A DNA stretch of 64,000 nt, taken from Rusavskia elegans. Lineage: Eukaryota; Ascomycota; Lecanoromycetes; Teloschistales; Teloschistaceae. Both the position numbers and the translations under genes were made by a program. The DNA lies in the NCBI GenBank assembly GCA_011316305.1, contig SAUG01000149.1, forward strand, positions 1 through 64,000. Direction: 5' to 3'. Positions 44,634-54,880 of the stretch are shown here, in pieces. Positions within the stretch are counted from its first letter, which is position 1, and every line of letters begins with the position of its first letter. The notes below the pieces were generated by a model. It ran no database searches and was not told the origin of the DNA. It saw only the letters and a program-made list of their open reading frames with translations.

Positions 44634-45841
44634 GATAAGAGGTATCAGTGGTGAGGTGCAGGATGATCTCGTGCGAGAGAATGTGGAAGAGGTAAAGTAT
44701 TGAATTTTTTTAAAACATCTGGAACACGGGTGGCGGTAAGGCGCATTGACAAACACAAATAGCTATTTAGCGACACCCGATCGGGAGCACATGGCCTCCA
44801 CGGCATCCAAAACCGCCACCTTTGCGGCAGTGAGTACGGATAGCGACGCCATCGCTGCATTCCACAATATCCGTCAACGCGTCCCGTTCGCCAACCCTGT
44901 ATTCCCCAATTCAAGCCCATACACATTATACTTCAAGATAGATCATTGTTAGGAGCTATCACCGCTCACTTCCATAGCACCTACCTCACCAATCCTCTCC
45001 AATCTCTGTATATGCGCGATCACTATCCAATCGACTTAATCCCATCGCCAGAAGGTGCTTGGAGTCTCGTTAGCCAAAGCGGTTTCGTCTTCGGGTGCTA
45101 AAAACGCTTGATCTTATTCACCAAGCGCTCCAGCTCCCGTTCGGCCGAGCGCGGCGAAGAATGATGGCACGAGGAGGGACTCGTTACAAAGAGACTGACT
45201 GTTAGGATGCGGAGCTGTAGTAGAAGAACCTAGGGACGAGGGAATAAAGTGGTGGTCGTTGTAGTTGTCATTGTAATCCCATTCCAATCTTGTCGCTTAA
45301 TCTATATCTATGTGGAAGAATTTTTACTTCTCTTGCCCTTCTTACTACTGCCACTGAGAGCTGGGTTGGTATGAAACCAGGTAAATAAGGCGGAGATAGT
45401 CCAGTACTTGCTCCTATAATACCAATCCCTTGTTATCAGGATTCTTTCCATTGTACCCAGTCCCTTCCACCGAATGTTTTAATCGAGCCTGAACCCGATT
45501 CTTCTCTGCCTCCGGCGCACCCAACGTCGCTCGCTCTTTTACTCGGCGTGCTTTCCTCAATTTCATCGCTGACACAAATGCATGGTCGCAAAAAATCTAG
45601 GCCCCACAAGTCCAGCTTCTCCTTCCGCTCACGCCTTGCTCCAACCTCCATGCATTTCTTCTCAGCCCGCGAACTCCACAGCTTGAAAAGTCGGGTCATG
45701 TGCTTTTGTGGCGTCGAACAGATCAAGACGAGTGCTGAGGTGCTGCATGATCTGCTCGACTTGACGCTAATAAGAAGTCTCCTCTTATTCCTTCCAGACC
45801 TTCATCCACCAGGGGAAGTCTCGAACGGCTGCCGTCATGGC
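44634..45841. other. No supportable gene
   Basis: Open frames at 45548-45877 (plus) and 45726-45436 (minus) overlap in antisense and neither has a recognisable domain. The minus one is Lys/Glu-rich and could be a tail of the MYND gene. Confidence 0.35.
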
Positions 45842-46739
45842 TTATTCGAACTTTTCAGTAACGGTGAAGAGTTTTAGCCCCATCTGCCCGAACCTCTCAA
45901 CCACAAATTTCTCCATATTGTCCCGAGTACGCCCAAGGGGAAGGTGTCCCGAGCTGCTACGCACGCGTTTGTCTCCACGTATGTCTTCCATGGCATTAAT
46001 GTCTCGTCATGGTGTCCGTATTGAGCGGGTGTTAGATCGATAGCGTAGCGTTCGTTCCTGGTCTTCCATCTCGAATCCTGGGCTTATCATCACGACGAAG
46101 AAGATTCAATGCTGATCGACATCGTTGACGTGGTCGCTTTTGATATTAAGGCTACCATTTGGGCGCACGGTGACAGCCCACAGTCTACGGTTAAGCGCGA
46201 AAGTTTGGGCCTCAAACATATAAGGCATAATATCTAACAGGAAATCAGTCGGTGTCTTTCTTTCGAGCCGTCCCTGAAAGGACGCAAAGGTCATCTTGGA
46301 GCATGATTTCAGTGATTGGTCCAATTGTGACCACACAATTCGTGCAACCACTCAAGGTCAAAGCCGCTGACTGCTCCGAACCACGTAAAGTCCCGGGGCG
46401 AACATGCTGTAGTACGGAGGTCTTGCCCAAATCCTTTGCTATATTAAAAACAAAAATAGTATTCTCCTCGACTCGGTCTACCTTCTCAATCGAGAACCTC
46501 AAGTTTTTGCGGAGTACGATGTAGTAGAGATCTTGAATGACTTTGGCCGCTCGATGGACCATCTTCCGCCGCTGCAAAAACTTGCAGCGATCCTGGTGCT
46601 TTGTCCAGTGTGATTTTTGGCATGCGGCGCTACAGTGGCACGGTGCTGGCGCTGTATGGTCAAGATACGCAGGGCACTTGGGGCAACCTTTGCAGACGAG
46701 ATGCCCAACCTGACCACAGGGGGCATTTGTGTTTGCCAT
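45842..46739 (-). CDS. MYND-type zinc-finger protein, exon structure unresolved
   Basis: The ATG at 46739 (a GTG lies six bases before) opens a frame with a MYND-like finger: CKGC, then CHCSAACQKSHWTKHQDRC, followed by a helix (RKMVHRAAKVIQDLYYIVL) usual in a family of fungal MYND proteins. That frame stops at 46245. Further family-like blocks follow in other frames: DFLLDIMPYMFEAQ...LWAVTVRPNG near 46250-46170, and ERYAIDLTPAQYGHHDETLMPW near 46060-45990, then a C-terminal helix to 45842. I could not join them with introns of matching phase, so either splicing is unusual or the gene carries small indels. MYND domains bind proline-rich partners; the role here is unknown. Confidence 0.55.
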
Positions 46740-47179
46740 TTGCACTACAAGGGTCAGTACCTTTTGCCTCTGCTGATGGATATCGAGAATCCGTATATAC
46801 TGTAGGCGAGCTGTATTTGATTTTGTGAAAAAGCAAGACAGTAACGGAGTCTCTAGGCTATTGGATTAAATCGTGTGTGGCTGGATCGCGTAACATGCGA
46901 GGACGCAGATCGAGTCGGAGAGAATCCAAGCAGACCTTCTTGATTTATTCACTCGTCAAAGTCTTGGCTGGAAATCATTGACGCCATTCAAAGCAGAGCT
47001 GCATGCAGGTGATGTTGCTGTCCCAAATCGGCTAGCGGATGTGACAAACGGATTGAGGGTTCTATGACTATCAGAGAGAAGAAGGGATGGAAATATGGTT
47101 TGCGAATTCGGACTATCATACACCGTAACCCAAGCCGAACCTGAATCTCCTGTAGCATACATTGCACGCCTCAAGAACT
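46740..47179. other. No supportable gene
   Basis: Upstream of the MYND gene. No domain-bearing frame; a GDSGS word in a minus frame near 47135 stands alone without other serine-protease motifs. Confidence 0.35.
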
Positions 47180-47500
47180 TCATAGCAAAATGACAGCTCC
47201 GGTATTCGTAACGACCCGGACTTCTTGTCCGCCATCGCGAAGCACGTTCACATCCACAGGAGAAATACTTCTCATCTCTCCGAGCGCTATCCACAATCCA
47301 ATCCAGCACTGGCGAGCGAAGACACCAAACGGCGTGCACACTCGACTCCATACAGCCGACGCATAATATCCCTCGGCCGGATCGAACACTCTCCCGCGCT
47401 TTCCTTTCTTGAAGATTGGACTAGAATCGGAAGCCGTGGCCTTGGATCATGAAGACAGAGGCGGGGCCGATCCCTGTTGCAATGGACAGAAAGTCTTCTG
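47180..47500 (-). pseudogene. Degraded lineage-specific coding fragment
   Basis: A minus-strand frame ending at 47180 reads like the module of the secreted family (TPFGVFARQCWIGLWIAL then VDVNVLRDGGQEVRVV). Just upstream, another frame (FLSIATGIGPASVFMI) also looks coding but stops at a TAG exactly where the first frame would have to take over, a one-base conflict. No start or signal peptide is found. Most likely a decayed gene. Confidence 0.3.
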
Positions 47501-48337
47501 CAGAGATATATCTCTATCAAAGTTAGTCGGTCACCCCCACAAAGCGGAAGACCGGATCCTTCTCAATACGGACTGTGCCTTGGAAAATATGCGGTCATAT
47601 AAGCATTAATGCCAAGAGGCTGTTGTTTAGTTACGAACGGAAATACCCGAGAAAGCGGTACAAGGTTTGGGAAATGGTATCGGCATAGTCAGCTTCGAGG
47701 TTGGTAGGTAGCGTGAGGTTTCAGCCAGACGAACTCGCAAGCGTGGCTGACCCTATCAGTGGACTAGGCCCTCGAGTTTCGGCTACTCATGGGCGAATGA
47801 CCGCGGAGAACGTCTGGAAATGGGGACAATAGTATCACTCGAGGAAGCCCATGGCCTGGTGAGATCAGCTATACTGCGTATGGATTAATGCTCATGTTTG
47901 ATAAGAACTAGTAAGATAAACTGACTTCGTTCTCCAGTAAATATAACCTCAATGGATGTAGAATGGTGCTTCTTTGCGTTGCTGCCACCATGATGTGATG
48001 TGTAGCTAGGAAAAGATGCACTGAGGTATTGACGATGGTATTCCCCTTACACCGCGGACACAGGCTGGTAGGAAAGCTCGTAGAGACCTATACGGCTCGA
48101 TCCCATGCAATTGATGATGATATCAGTTGTGGTTGCATGCAGCCAAATGTTAAACTGTCCTCTAGCCATTGGAGGCTTGTGAAGTACATTTGACGAGGAA
48201 CTCTTACGTCACTATCTTGCATAACTGTGCAACACAATAGGCAATACAAGAGGGATAAGTCAATATCTTACCATCTTCAGGTCATCACACGCAGTGTGCT
48301 GCGTACAAGGGGTATATATTTCGCCGCTGGTGACAGG
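47501..48337. other. No supportable gene
   Basis: 3' flank of the caspase-like gene. No open frame of interest on either strand. Confidence 0.4.
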
Positions 48338-50218
48338 TTACGAGACAATGCTCCACCAGACCTTGCTATTGTGTAGATAGAAGCCGACTCGCTGAATCGT
48401 GTCCCTTCCAATCATAATATCAAAATCCCCGCAATGCTTTTCGTCCAAGACAACGAAGGTCGTGGTATAAACCTTGTGAAACCCAGCAAAATGCCAATCG
48501 AAACTTGTCTGCCATTCTGGCTTGTAGGAGAACATGGCCCTTGCAAGGAGGGTCCCTTCACATTTTTCTTTACTGAGTCCAAGAGACTCGACAACCTTTA
48601 TACTAATAACATCCGCTTCGGCAGCGGTGTCGAGGATCGTCGTACGCGTCGCAGCTGTACCCTTAGGTAGATGGACTACCATGCAGAAGCTAAATTTAAA
48701 TCTAGGCTTGGCCTTCGATGATGATTCGAGACTATCCGAAGAACCGGCCAGGGTCGTTGCGAGACTCTCACTCGACCTTTTGCGCCTCGGCTGCTTGGGC
48801 TTTGTGAGGAATGACCAGTGCGGGTCGTCCTTGAACCTTTGCCACAAAGTGGGTTTGTCAACCGGATCCAACAAATTGTTTTCTAGGGCAATATCTGTAT
48901 TGAATGTATCTGTAGCCTCAGGTTTGCTTGATCCAGTACCTAAGTCCTTGATAGGCAGACCTTTCGAGGTCAAAAGATTGCGAGATCTGACGAACGAAAC
49001 GAAGGATATGGCTGGATCCTTGGGGAGCATATCCCAAAGGGCTACAGGGAGCGAGAAGAGCAGGAGATTGGAGTCGCTTTTATAAACACCCTCGATGTCT
49101 ATCCAACGAGCCAAAGCGGGAAAGGACTTCAACCAGTCGACCCAGTCTTCGGTCCTCAAGATCTGTTCTTCCTCCAATGCTACGGATATCAGGACTCGAG
49201 GCCGAAGTTGCTGCGACTCAATCGAGATCTCGCTTGATAGGCTTGGATTCGATTCAGCCGGGTCTGACATGTCTACGTCTTCCGGAGGTAAGGTCGACGT
49301 CGCCAAAGACTGCTCAACTGATGATGACGGTGAATGGCTTAACGAAGGAGGAAGTGGCGCCATCGGTGTAAGCTCGATACATCTTTGCTTCGATCTGTCG
49401 GCGAGATGTGTGTGAATAGGAGTCCTTCTTCGCTCAAAGTCCGCGTCTCTTTCAAACCGCGGAATCCAGGAGTCTTTAGCCCTGGCAAGAATCTTGCTGA
49501 ATAGGAAGGCTGTGGAAATAGGACGGCTACGCTGCCCGTAGTACCTCAGCTCTTCAATCAGGAATCTCGTAAAAGAATGGTTGCCAACCCCGGGGGAATC
49601 GGATTCGAAGCCGCAAGCACCTATAATTTCGGTATGGCCTTTGCTGGGACTCCCTGCGGAGCTCGCGGCGGCACAGCAGTCCAGTAGGATTAGCACGTCT
49701 GAATCGGCTTGGCATAATGTGGTCTGTATATTTGACCACAGTGCAGTAGCAGCTTCTGACCCTTGTTTACTAGGAGCATCTGTTAGCCAGCACTTAGACA
49801 TTCGATTGGCTATTCGTGAGACTTGCGAGAGCCATACGCAGTTCCGCTGGTCATCCATGTAGGCATGACCACCATAGTACACAATCAAAAGCTTGTCGCG
49901 AGACGCTGAATCGGCTAGTAAGTCCAGGATCCGACGCACTAAAGCAATGTGAGACTGTGTGCTGGGAATCTTCCATTGATCCGTTCTGTAGCCGTAGACG
50001 TAACGAAAGGTATCGTCGAGCTCGGAGATCTCGGTCGCCACACCCAGGTCATCATCTTCCCAACTAAGAAGGAGTACCTTCACGTCGGTATAACGACTCC
50101 CACCTGCTCTCGGGTGAGCTGCCGAGATCGTTTGGGTTAAAATCTCAGCCCATTCAGCAAGACCCTTAACATGATTCCCAACCAATGAAATGTCGTGAGT
50201 TCTTTCTTGACCCGACAT
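48338..50218 (-). CDS. Caspase-like plus retropepsin-like two-protease-fold protein
   Basis: A single-exon 626-aa gene with ATG at 50218. Residues about 45-270 form a caspase-like (peptidase C14) domain: LLIVYYGGHAYMD gives the catalytic His118 and VLILLDCCAAASS gives the Cys (181 or 182). A Ser/Pro linker follows, then RVLISVALEEEQI to FVSFVRSRN (340-413), a block I associate with fungal caspase-domain proteins. The last 120 residues look like a retropepsin-type domain: ILDTAAEADVIS (Asp530, DTA in place of DTG), a flap-like middle and FDIMIGRDTIQRVGF. Related caspase domains occur in fungal NLR-type regulated-death proteins. No NACHT or NB-ARC domain is in this protein or beside it. Dual protease activity is inference. 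Confidence 0.75.
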   Translation of the reverse strand: MSGQERTHDISLVGNHVKGLAEWAEILTQTISAAHPRAGGSRYTDVKVLLLSWEDDDLGVATEISELDDTFRYVYGYRTDQWKIPSTQSHIALVRRILDLLADSASRDKLLIVYYGGHAYMDDQRNCVWLSQVSRIANRMSKCWLTDAPSKQGSEAATALWSNIQTTLCQADSDVLILLDCCAAASSAGSPSKGHTEIIGACGFESDSPGVGNHSFTRFLIEELRYYGQRSRPISTAFLFSKILARAKDSWIPRFERDADFERRRTPIHTHLADRSKQRCIELTPMAPLPPSLSHSPSSSVEQSLATSTLPPEDVDMSDPAESNPSLSSEISIESQQLRPRVLISVALEEEQILRTEDWVDWLKSFPALARWIDIEGVYKSDSNLLLFSLPVALWDMLPKDPAISFVSFVRSRNLLTSKGLPIKDLGTGSSKPEATDTFNTDIALENNLLDPVDKPTLWQRFKDDPHWSFLTKPKQPRRKRSSESLATTLAGSSDSLESSSKAKPRFKFSFCMVVHLPKGTAATRTTILDTAAEADVISIKVVESLGLSKEKCEGTLLARAMFSYKPEWQTSFDWHFAGFHKVYTTTFVVLDEKHCGDFDIMIGRDTIQRVGFYLHNSKVWWSIVS

Positions 50219-50300
50219 ATTTTAGAACAGAGAGTGAGCGTACTTGGCTCGCGTGGAAAGCTCCCAACTCTACCATTGCGGCCCACTTGTGATATATGCA

Positions 50301-50350
50301 TCTTCATCAACGAGGCTACGAGGCGTCTTCATCAACGAGGCTACGAGGCG
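50301..50350. repeat. Perfect 25-bp tandem duplication
   Basis: TCTTCATCAACGAGGCTACG plus AGGCG occurs twice in a row with no mismatch, 83-132 bases upstream of the caspase-like gene's ATG, inside its probable promoter or 5' leader. Confidence 0.9.
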
Positions 50351-50570
50351 GTGTTCGCCCACCGGACTCTGAGTCCCCCAAATATGTCAACTGGGCTGAA
50401 GAAATCGGGTTGGTAAGGCACATCTGCAGCTTCGATACCCAGATTCGGACATGTTGGGCAGCGAGCCTGAATTTAGCGGAATGGAGACGTTGACAGGGGG
50501 TTTTGATAGGCCATACCGAGCGCACGAACCATGACATTACGTCATCCCACAGGCGGTTGCCTTCCGGATA

Positions 50571-51003
50571 CGGAATGTCTCGGGAGCTAACGCGAGATAA
50601 TGGGAGCGCGAGAATTGTGGGAGGCATTTCTATATAGTTTAACGTGGTCCCCCTACCTAAAACTATATACCAGCGCCTATTATTTTTACTCTATCTTAGC
50701 TTATCGCCGCCGTTATTATACGTATATTCTATCTAACTCCGTATATAAATTCTAATAATAATATCGAGTTTATTATATAATAATCAGACTCCAGATTGCT
50801 CGCTTATAAAGCTCTACTATCTGAACTGCTTCCTTTATTATTAGAGCGACGTACAGGCGATAAGCGGCACGAAAGGTAATAAGGATAGTCAGTGGTACAA
50901 GATTGTAGGTAGGGGGACCACGTTAAACTGTATAGCGCTGCCCTATTATATCTCGCGGTCACCCTTATCTCACGCTATGATCTCGCGCTCCCGAGACACT
51001 CCG
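50571..51003. mobile_element. Outer inverted-repeat element, host of a nested MITE
   Basis: CGGAATGTCTCGGGAGC at 50571-50587 is matched in inverted orientation at 50987-51003 with one mismatch; the sequences just inside (GCGAGAT, GGGAGCGCGAGA-like words) are also related. The element holds no coding capacity of its own and is interrupted by the 296-bp element. No target duplication could be fixed. Confidence 0.5.
50635..50930. mobile_element. Tc1/mariner-type MITE, 296 bp
   Basis: Terminal inverted repeats of about 25 bp match with one difference: the right end, read outward-in, starts CAGTTTAACGTGG and the left end TAGTTTAACGTGG. Both ends are flanked by TA, the Tc1/mariner target duplication. 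The interior is AT-rich and non-coding. The single TIR difference is C to T at a CpA, the change RIP makes. Confidence 0.8.
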
Positions 51004-52507
51004 CTTCCCCGCTGTAAATACGAGTACGAGGGCACTCGTTACTCCGTGATCGACAAATGAACTGTTCCCTCATTCTTACCAATCATGGTGCTCATGTCTG
51101 ATCAACTCACCATGAGATATTTTCCTTTACACCATCAACCCCTACCAAAAGCCAGGCCCACAGGATCCTATAGAGCAGCCGACACCCTATGCATTTCGCC
51201 TGGTAACTCCTCGACATAACCCTTCGTTAATACCTGACATGGTACTGCATAGGATACTCTTCCATCAGCCTCCTAAGGCTGTACAGACTACAGAGTACAC
51301 TCAACTCCAATCAGGTGACCCGTGAGGCTGGACACAGCGCTCTGGCGAGCTTTTGATACCTCTTGAGTACTCCGAACCACAGTAATATTCGTCGGTCTTG
51401 TACATATCTAATTGTCAAACTCAGATCTGCACCAGTTGATCATAGTGGGGTTTTCAGGTGATCGAGGTGACTGTACGTTGACACTAATCGAAGCCTAGGC
51501 CACGGGATTTTTAGATCTCCATTCTCATTACGGCAATGTCTACTCGATTGCAAATACTTGGCTCGGATCCAATCAAGAACATTCATCAGCAGTTCGCCAA
51601 CCCGCCACACATCCTCTAATGCAAGAAGATTCAATTGTATTTCCCATCAGCAAGCCTACTGCAGCCCCACCGTCACATCACATTTCCTCGCCACAGCAGC
51701 CCATTTCCGGCTTCCTGGTTTTCCCTCTTGAACGGAGAGAGTCTGACCAATTCCGCAGCCGATCTGACGCGCCGCAACGCATGCAGCAATCCCAGCAATA
51801 ACTGTTCCCTCCAACCCGCATCCAACCCAAACCCCTACCTCATCTACCGAATATTCGACCAACGGGGTCATAGTTCACGGCTTCGATGGAGCCAACCCCC
51901 TCTACTAAACCGCCAGCGACCTTCTCGCTATTGCAGTTCGACGAGCCGGCAGCTCTGGATAATAGCGATGGATTGCACTCGTTTGATCGAGTCAGTACAG
52001 GGCTTATTCTGCCTACATGTCTAGATCTTTCGATTTACACTAAATCAATAAAGACCATTCCTGCATATCACTTCTCGCCACAGAAGCCTAAGCGCTGAAC
52101 CCTCCATCATCAAGTTTAGCAGCAGTGGGTCTAGTCACTGATTTCAAAGACCGCAAACAAGCTCTGGGCTCTTAAAGATCATTACCATACGGCAGAGGGG
52201 AAGCTAGGAGCTAAGTACAAAGTGTGCGGAAAGTTGCACATGGCGTTCATATTGCTGAACAGCAGTCATGATTTCTCGGAAAGGATTGCCCAGATATGGT
52301 ACTGATCTTCCAAGATGTGAAGAAGGTGAAAATGCATCTGGTCTCCGACACATCTGATGCTTGCCACAGCACTGACAACATTGATCAATTGCCCAGACGA
52401 GTCTCAAAGTACTAGTTGACGTCTTGGCACTTCAAGTAAAGCACGACATTCTGTGCATCCAAGGAGCGCTGGGGAAGCAATCGAATCATCCCGCATTTCG
52501 CTTCAGC
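51004..52507. other. No supportable gene
   Basis: Left boundary zone of the biosynthetic cluster. Short frames only (for example 51619-52098, plus), without signal peptide or domain. Confidence 0.4.
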
Positions 52508-53600
52508 CTACAAACACAAAAGCCGTTGGATCTTTGCCAGAATCCCCTTGGAGCTGGATTGCTTACCTTTCGTCAATGCCGTCGCAGATGGCCATCCATT
52601 GAGACCCAGGGTCAAGAAGTCAGTCTCACGGATCTCTTCCTCGCGAGCCTTGAGCTCTTCCACGTCCCAATTCGCCCACACAAATTTGCCCTTGAGAAAG
52701 TCCGCCTCGGGACTACATGCCCACACGATGAAGGACGCGGGAAGACTTGCTGGATCACGAGTCAGCAGGCAGATGATCATCACCGCTGATAGACTCACAA
52801 TCGTCTTGAGCCACCATTTGAGCATTCTTCTCCAACATTGCTGACTGGATAACGCCAGGATGGACATTCATGACTCGCAATGCTGGGTGCTCATGCTGCA
52901 ACATTTGAAAGAACTTTGCGCTGGCCGTTTTCGAACTGACATAGGACGAATAACCAGGCAGCGGGTCATTCATATGCACCAGGCCCGCGGTGATGTTGAC
53001 GAGAGCTGCGCATGGCGAGGCCACCTTGAGGAACGCTTGGGTCACGATAAAACTACCTCTGACGTTGATTTCAAAACCACGCCACCATTCATCGAGTCCA
53101 GAATCTTTTATGGGGCAAAGATCGGGCATGAAACCAGCGTTGTTGACGAGAACATCGACGGTGCCGAAAGATAGGAACGCATCTTCGATGGCTTTTTGGT
53201 CTGTGATGTCGGCAACAATGGGGGTAATTGTGACTCCTTCGGACTCGGCCTCGATGAGTTGCTTCGTCTCCAATAGCGCAGCCTCTGTACGACCGGTTAT
53301 CGCAATTTCCTTGGCCTTGGCTGTCGCAAATGCCTTCGCAATGGCTCTCCCAATAGCTGATCCGCCGCCAGTGATGAAGACACGTCTGTTCTTTGCTGAA
53401 AGCTTAGATCTGGCAGGGTCGATGCCCTTGTACGTGTCATGATGGACTGTTTTGGTAGGCGAAGAAGGCTCCGAGGATGGCATGTCGCTCTCTGTACTCG
53501 AGCTGGGCATTTGGACAAGCGGTGAGGACGTTTGCTCTGAAGGGGATTGGAGGCGTGAAGTCTCCAGAGAGCAGTCATGGAAGAGGGCGGGAGCATGCAT
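52508..53600 (-). CDS. Short-chain dehydrogenase, cluster gene
   Basis: Exons 53600-52799 and 52749-52508 (49-nt intron; GTGAGT, GCTGACTC, ATCCAG) give 347 aa; the ATG at 53600 is used because the frame opens earlier only from a GTG. A 75-residue Ser/Pro-rich N-terminal extension precedes the Rossmann domain: FITGGGSAIGRA (cofactor loop), VLVNNAGF, and the active pair in YSSYVSSKTA. The second exon adds FIVWACSPEADFLKGKFVWANWD, an extension common in fungal cluster SDRs. It would reduce a ketone or oxidise an alcohol on the polyketide. Shares a 1.28-kb divergent region with the methyltransferase. Confidence 0.85.
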
Positions 53601-54880
53601 CGTGATGCGGAGTGCCCCAAGAGCCACTTATGATCAGACCGCGCATCGTGATCAGGAGAGATGCAGTCCTTAGAACCGCACCTGTAGGGTCTCGTAAGCT
53701 CACTCAAGTTCGATTGGGCAGTCAACTGCTCTGGACCGACCATAGGTCAAAGGTTTGGGTTGACCGCTTGTTTATCATGAAGATAACACTGCGTCAAGCG
53801 ATTGTGCTTCGCCAGGGTAGTGGAATGATTCTGTGCTTGACGTCAGCCAGTAAAGTACTCCGCATCTGACGTGAGCGCTCACTGAGCACTTACTGGTTGA
53901 AGCATTTGATCGGCATGCATCGGCCTGCAGGTCATTCGTATGCAGCTAATGCTCGTGTTTCCGAACAGGCCGGCGGTCCGAGCTATGCCGAATCAAAGAT
54001 AACTTCTGATGGCCGGAGGGGGGGCAATAATACTCAAGCAATCCGCCGAGGATCGGACGGAGATGGTATTCGTCAAGTCGCTCCAGCCGGTCTCTGCAGA
54101 GTATCAACCACCGAAATGGTAGCTTGCTCTCGCCGACTGTCCTGACGACCCGACTACCTGGATCTGAATGGAGCATCGCAGGATCAGAGATCGAGAAGTC
54201 ATCCCCATTGCCCATGGATCCACAGCGCCTAGTATCGGCTTCCGTGGGAACCGGCGAGCAAGGACGCAGACCTATAGGGCTGACGACACGTGATAAGCTG
54301 TGCCCTAGCCCTACACCATGAGCAAGTCCTAAGCAGCTCTGCACCTCAGGCTCCTGCTCTACGAACTTGTGTCTGGTCATAGTATCCCGATGAGGATCAA
54401 TTCGACATAAGATGCTAACGTAAGTCATAAATGGTGGAACGTATGTAGACATCGAGTTGGAGTTGCCGTTAACGTCTGCCGCTCCATGACATGTACACGT
54501 TTCCGCCTATTGCAGTCATGTCCAGAGCTTCTGAGCGTTGAGTTCCTCCGAGGTGTCTCTAACCCAACCTACTGGGCGTGTCTCCTTTGCACCCATCTTC
54601 CTTAGCTCCATCTCAACGTGCGTCCGCCCGCTTTTTTCTGCTGGGTAGGTACCTCACCGCTCTCTCTCCGCTCGGCGTTCGATATTCCCAAGGTGATACT
54701 GTAGTCTATTCGTCTTAGCGGGCCGGACTGTATCGACCGCCCATCGGTACTGCCATGAACTATCAACCATATTGATAAGGCGTCTTGTCACATACCTCGT
54801 CGTTTCTCTACCAAAATCTCACCGCGATATTACCGAAACTCCTTTGGCACCCAGTAAATCATTCAGACCTCAATTCCAGA
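53601..54880. promoter_or_regulatory. Divergent promoter region, SDR and methyltransferase
   Basis: Two outward-facing genes flank this 1280-base stretch, which has no supported gene, so both promoters lie here. No named transcription-factor site can be pointed to with confidence. Confidence 0.35.

Noticed and set aside
47100..47160. GDSGS word suggesting a trypsin-like protease
   Set aside because: No matching His or Asp motifs in the same frame; likely chance in a degraded region.
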